From: Tetranychus cinnabarinus
Lineage: Eukaryota; Arthropoda; Arachnida; Trombidiformes; Tetranychidae
Assembly: GCA_022266195.1 (NCBI GenBank)
Contig: WHVY01000003.1
Span: 7,254,001-7,318,000, forward strand
Direction: 5' to 3'
Length of the DNA: 64,000 nucleotides
Shown: positions 60,920 through 64,000 of the stretch, piece after piece
Position numbering within the stretch: position 1 is the stretch's first letter
Layout of the letters: each line of letters opens with the position of its first letter
Position numbers and translations under genes: made by a program
Notes under the pieces: model-generated
Told to the model about the DNA's origin: nothing
Databases searched by the model: none
Seen by the model: only the letters and a program-made list of their open reading frames with translations

Positions 60920-63900
60920 CTATAAGAGCTTTAAATGAAATTGACTTTTGTTCAATTTTCGTTCATATCCAGCTCCATATCAAAATAAGTGAAAGCCAAT
61001 CTTCTTGCGATAAATATTGATAGCTCAAGGTCAGTAGCATGGCAAAAGTTTCAAGATTTTCAACTGTAAATTAGCAAAGCAAAGTGATTGAGCGCAAGCT
61101 ACTGGTCAATACAATAATGATAATGTAAAAAGAGGAAGCTTGAAAGATAAAGTAGTCAGGTTAATACCAGGGTTGGCCGATTGGAAAAGTTAATGTTGAA
61201 AGGAATAATCAATTCATTAATTATTCATAAGAGATTGGGTGAACCAAATAGAATGAAGAAAAACATTGGACAGAAAAATAATGTTTCATTTATTGGAGGA
61301 AGAAGAAGAAAAAAAACTGGTCAAGTTAAAGTCCAAATGTTTATCACATCAACATTGAGTTGAAACTAAATGTTAAAGTAACCAATTGAGTCTAATCAAT
61401 AATAGCAAGAGGTAAAAAAAGAGGATGAAAAGACAAAGAAAAAGATTATTAGAAAAGTTATTTTTTGCTCTTTCTTTTTCATCTCTTTTCATGATAACAT
61501 TGTACCAACTTTTGTCCATCATGAACATTCATTCATTTTCCATCATGAAACATTTCGAAAGATAAAGGAGCCAAAATGGTCAAACTAAGCAATAATTTCT
61601 GTTAATTTGACGATTCATCATGATATGATTTTGACTTGCTTCTAATTGATAACATTTCTCATCAACATTTTGCTCATCATTTCAATGTTTATCAATGTGA
61701 AATAATTTTGAGTCGACCAACGAAAATGATAAATAATCATTTAAGGATAACTTTAGATTAGCCGATAGTCAATGTTTATCTCAGTTAGTTGAACATTTCA
61801 TGTTCATTTATTTCACATTTTGCCTTCCCTGGCGAATACAGAAAATGGTGAAACTTCTGTTTTCATTGAAAAAAAACTATTGGATCAGCTTGATGGTCAA
61901 TAAAATGTTAACAGTTGATTCAATGTTTCATTGGCCAAATTTTTTTCTCTTTTTCATCAACTTTATTCATTCATTCACCTTGCAATATTGAACAATTTCA
62001 AAACATTATTGATTAAAAGATGAGAATCATGAAAATTATCACAATTATCAGCATTTTTTTTTCTTCATCAAAATGATGGATTGTACACTAAATGGTTATC
62101 TGTTGAGCTCAAGCAAAAGCTTGCCATCAATTGTTATCTTTATGAACATTTTGCTTGTCGTATTATCATCAAAATTGTAACATAACAGGAAAAATATCAA
62201 CTTGACCATTTTCATCATTAGCAAAGAATCATCTTTTTTTCATGGAAAATTTGCTTTATTTTTTACGCTCAGAAGCACTGAATTTGTTTACCCTTAAACT
62301 TGAATGAATTTGGCTTAAGAGTGATTCGAAGAAGCTAACGAATGATTTCGAATCTTCAGTATTTGGAGACTTTTTCGATATCGAAGTTATTGTTGTGAGA
62401 TTTTTTGAGTGGAAGGCGTTGTAAGATGGATGGAAATATGGAACTTGATTTGGAGAATTAGTTCCGGGAATTTGTTGCAACGAACTTTGGTTCGTTTGTT
62501 AGGAAATTGAATTTCATATTTCTGATGATTTTTTCTCTTGTAAAATTGAATCTACATTTTTCATGAAGTGATTTTTTCTAGTTTTTTGTTTGACTCTTGG
62601 GCGATGAACTTGCTGTTTTGAACAAATTTTGGGCCATTATTTGCAATCGTCTTGAATAATTGATTGGAAAACATTTTGTTTGATCAATTTCTGCCAATTA
62701 ATTTTATCTCTTGATTGAAATTAATTGCTTGGGGAGAAGAATTTTTCTGTTCCCATTTTTACTCATTCTGTTCAATGTTCAAGTTGAGTGAAAAGTCCAG
62801 ATTGGTTCATCTCATTAGAGTTGATTCATTGTCAATTATAGCCTGCATCAGTTTCGATCAAAGTTTACTAAATTGTATAACAAAATGGTCAAATTGAAAG
62901 AAAAGAAAATGACCGAAAATTGCTAACAGAAAAGATAATCAAAATGATTAAACATCAATTGTTGATGAAATGCCAAAAGAAGAGCGAAAAATTCACGATT
63001 AAATCATGATTGAACACACACTGAAAGAGCTTTTCATTCAATTTCAATAAATGACATTTATTAATAAACAAATTATTTTGCTAATAAAAAGGTTCAAATG
63101 AAAGTTGATATTGACTGTTACATGATCTGATTGAAATCTATTAATTTAATTATATTCAAAACAATTCTCTATTGAAACTTTGCGAAAACACAAATTCTCA
63201 TTCTACAGCAAAAATGTTCAAAATCACGAACCAACCAGTTCGAACATCAAAACTTCGACTTCAGAAAATTTCCAGACTTGAGAAGTCAGTTTCATGTTTG
63301 ACATTGATTGAACAATTATCGGCCTTTCAAGTAAAAAAAGTTTTGCAAAAGCTTTTCGAATTCGAGATTTTTTTAGAAAAAACCAGAAATTTCGAATTTC
63401 GACCTTTCAAATGCTTTCAAGCTTTGACTTTCAACTCATTTGCGATGGTTGACTGAAAATGGAATTTTGAATTTTTTCTGAAATAATTTCTAGTCGAGAG
63501 GAAAACCTTTTCCTGTTATTGATTTTATTGGTTAAACTTTTCTCCTCAAAACTCATTGGTTATAAAATTGATCATTTTCAAGTTTTACGAGCAAAATGTT
63601 GGCACACAATTCTTCATGTTTGGAAATCGGTTTTTTTCTCGTTCATCTTTCGTTCGCTACACTCAATGTTGTTGTTTTTGCTGATTTTTTATCTCAACTA
63701 ATGTTGCTACCAAACACAAGATTCTACTTTCAAGTTGATCATTTCTCATGTGCCATTACTATTTTATTACATTTTATGGACTCAACATCAACAGAATTTT
63801 TATCAATTTTCATCTTGCAAAGGAAAAGGCGAGTGAAAAAAACATTTCCTCATTGCTTTCAATTTCCAATATCGAGCAACGTCTAACAAGCTCTTGGTAA

Positions 63901-64000
63901 TTTAATTTTCAATTGAAAAGTGAAATGGAAAAAATTATTCAGCACATTGTTTGAACTCTTTCTAATCAAAGTTGATCAAATTTTAAATTAAAAAGTTTCA
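60920..64000. other. Gene-poor right end
   Basis: AT-rich sequence. A minus-strand frame at 62256-62492 ends in a stop overlapping an AATAAA signal and is noted as a finding. No Rdl ligand-binding or M1-M3 exon was recognised. Confidence 0.4.

Noticed and set aside
1..64000. tRNA genes, CRISPR arrays, bacterial operons
   Set aside because: No B-box with a matching cloverleaf, no regularly spaced direct repeats and no clustered co-directional frames with ribosome sites were found by eye.

Overview
The window is arthropod-type nuclear DNA: by eye roughly two-thirds A+T, with GT-AG introns from under 100 bp to over 6 kb, long gene-poor stretches and single-gene transcription. The arthropod call rests on three things: a terminal exon of an Rdl-type GABA-gated chloride channel, a TATA box with a TCAGT initiator in front of a secreted-peptide gene, and a short interstitial CCTAA/TTAGG tract. 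I cannot fix the species; an arachnid or mite is possible but not shown. Nothing prokaryotic, no CRISPR and no tRNA was seen.

Layout, left to right. 1-557 (minus) is the N-terminal part of a transposase-like protein with CENPB-type helix-turn-helix features, cut by the window edge. 3174-3481 (minus) is a compact secreted-peptide gene with its own core promoter; its C-terminal half has the spacing of a neuropeptide F-like peptide and ends on a strong splice donor. 4418-4971 is a MITE-like element with terminal inverted repeats. From 6438 to 31267 (plus) runs the main gene, a class II DYRK protein kinase. I could assemble it exon by exon into one uninterrupted 963-residue reading frame of 11 coding exons. 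It has a 475-residue low-complexity N-terminal exon, NAPA/DH-box exons, a complete kinase domain (about residues 540-836) and a short C-tail. A foldback element made of five copies of one unit sits in its first intron, and its third intron is of the rare GC-AG class.

The DYRK gene ends tail-to-tail with an Rdl-like GABA receptor gene on the minus strand, of which only the last coding exon (33982-34308, transmembrane segment 4) is in view. The M2-M3 exon expected just upstream is not recognisable anywhere out to 64000. The right half therefore probably lies in one very long Rdl intron. It is mostly AT-rich non-coding sequence with a few islands: candidate plus-strand exons at 36.5, 46.1, 46.3 and 50.5 kb; an inverted repeat with an open frame at 53.9-54.2 kb; a minus-strand exon-like segment at 55.0-55.2 kb; a minus-strand exon with a BESS-like motif at 60.7-60.9 kb; and a small minus-strand open frame ending in a poly(A) signal at 62.3 kb.

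The best leads for something undescribed are the neuropeptide F-like gene at 3.2-3.5 kb, the nested foldback repeat at 10.6-11.6 kb and the exon islands inside the Rdl intron. The remaining sequence looks ordinary.
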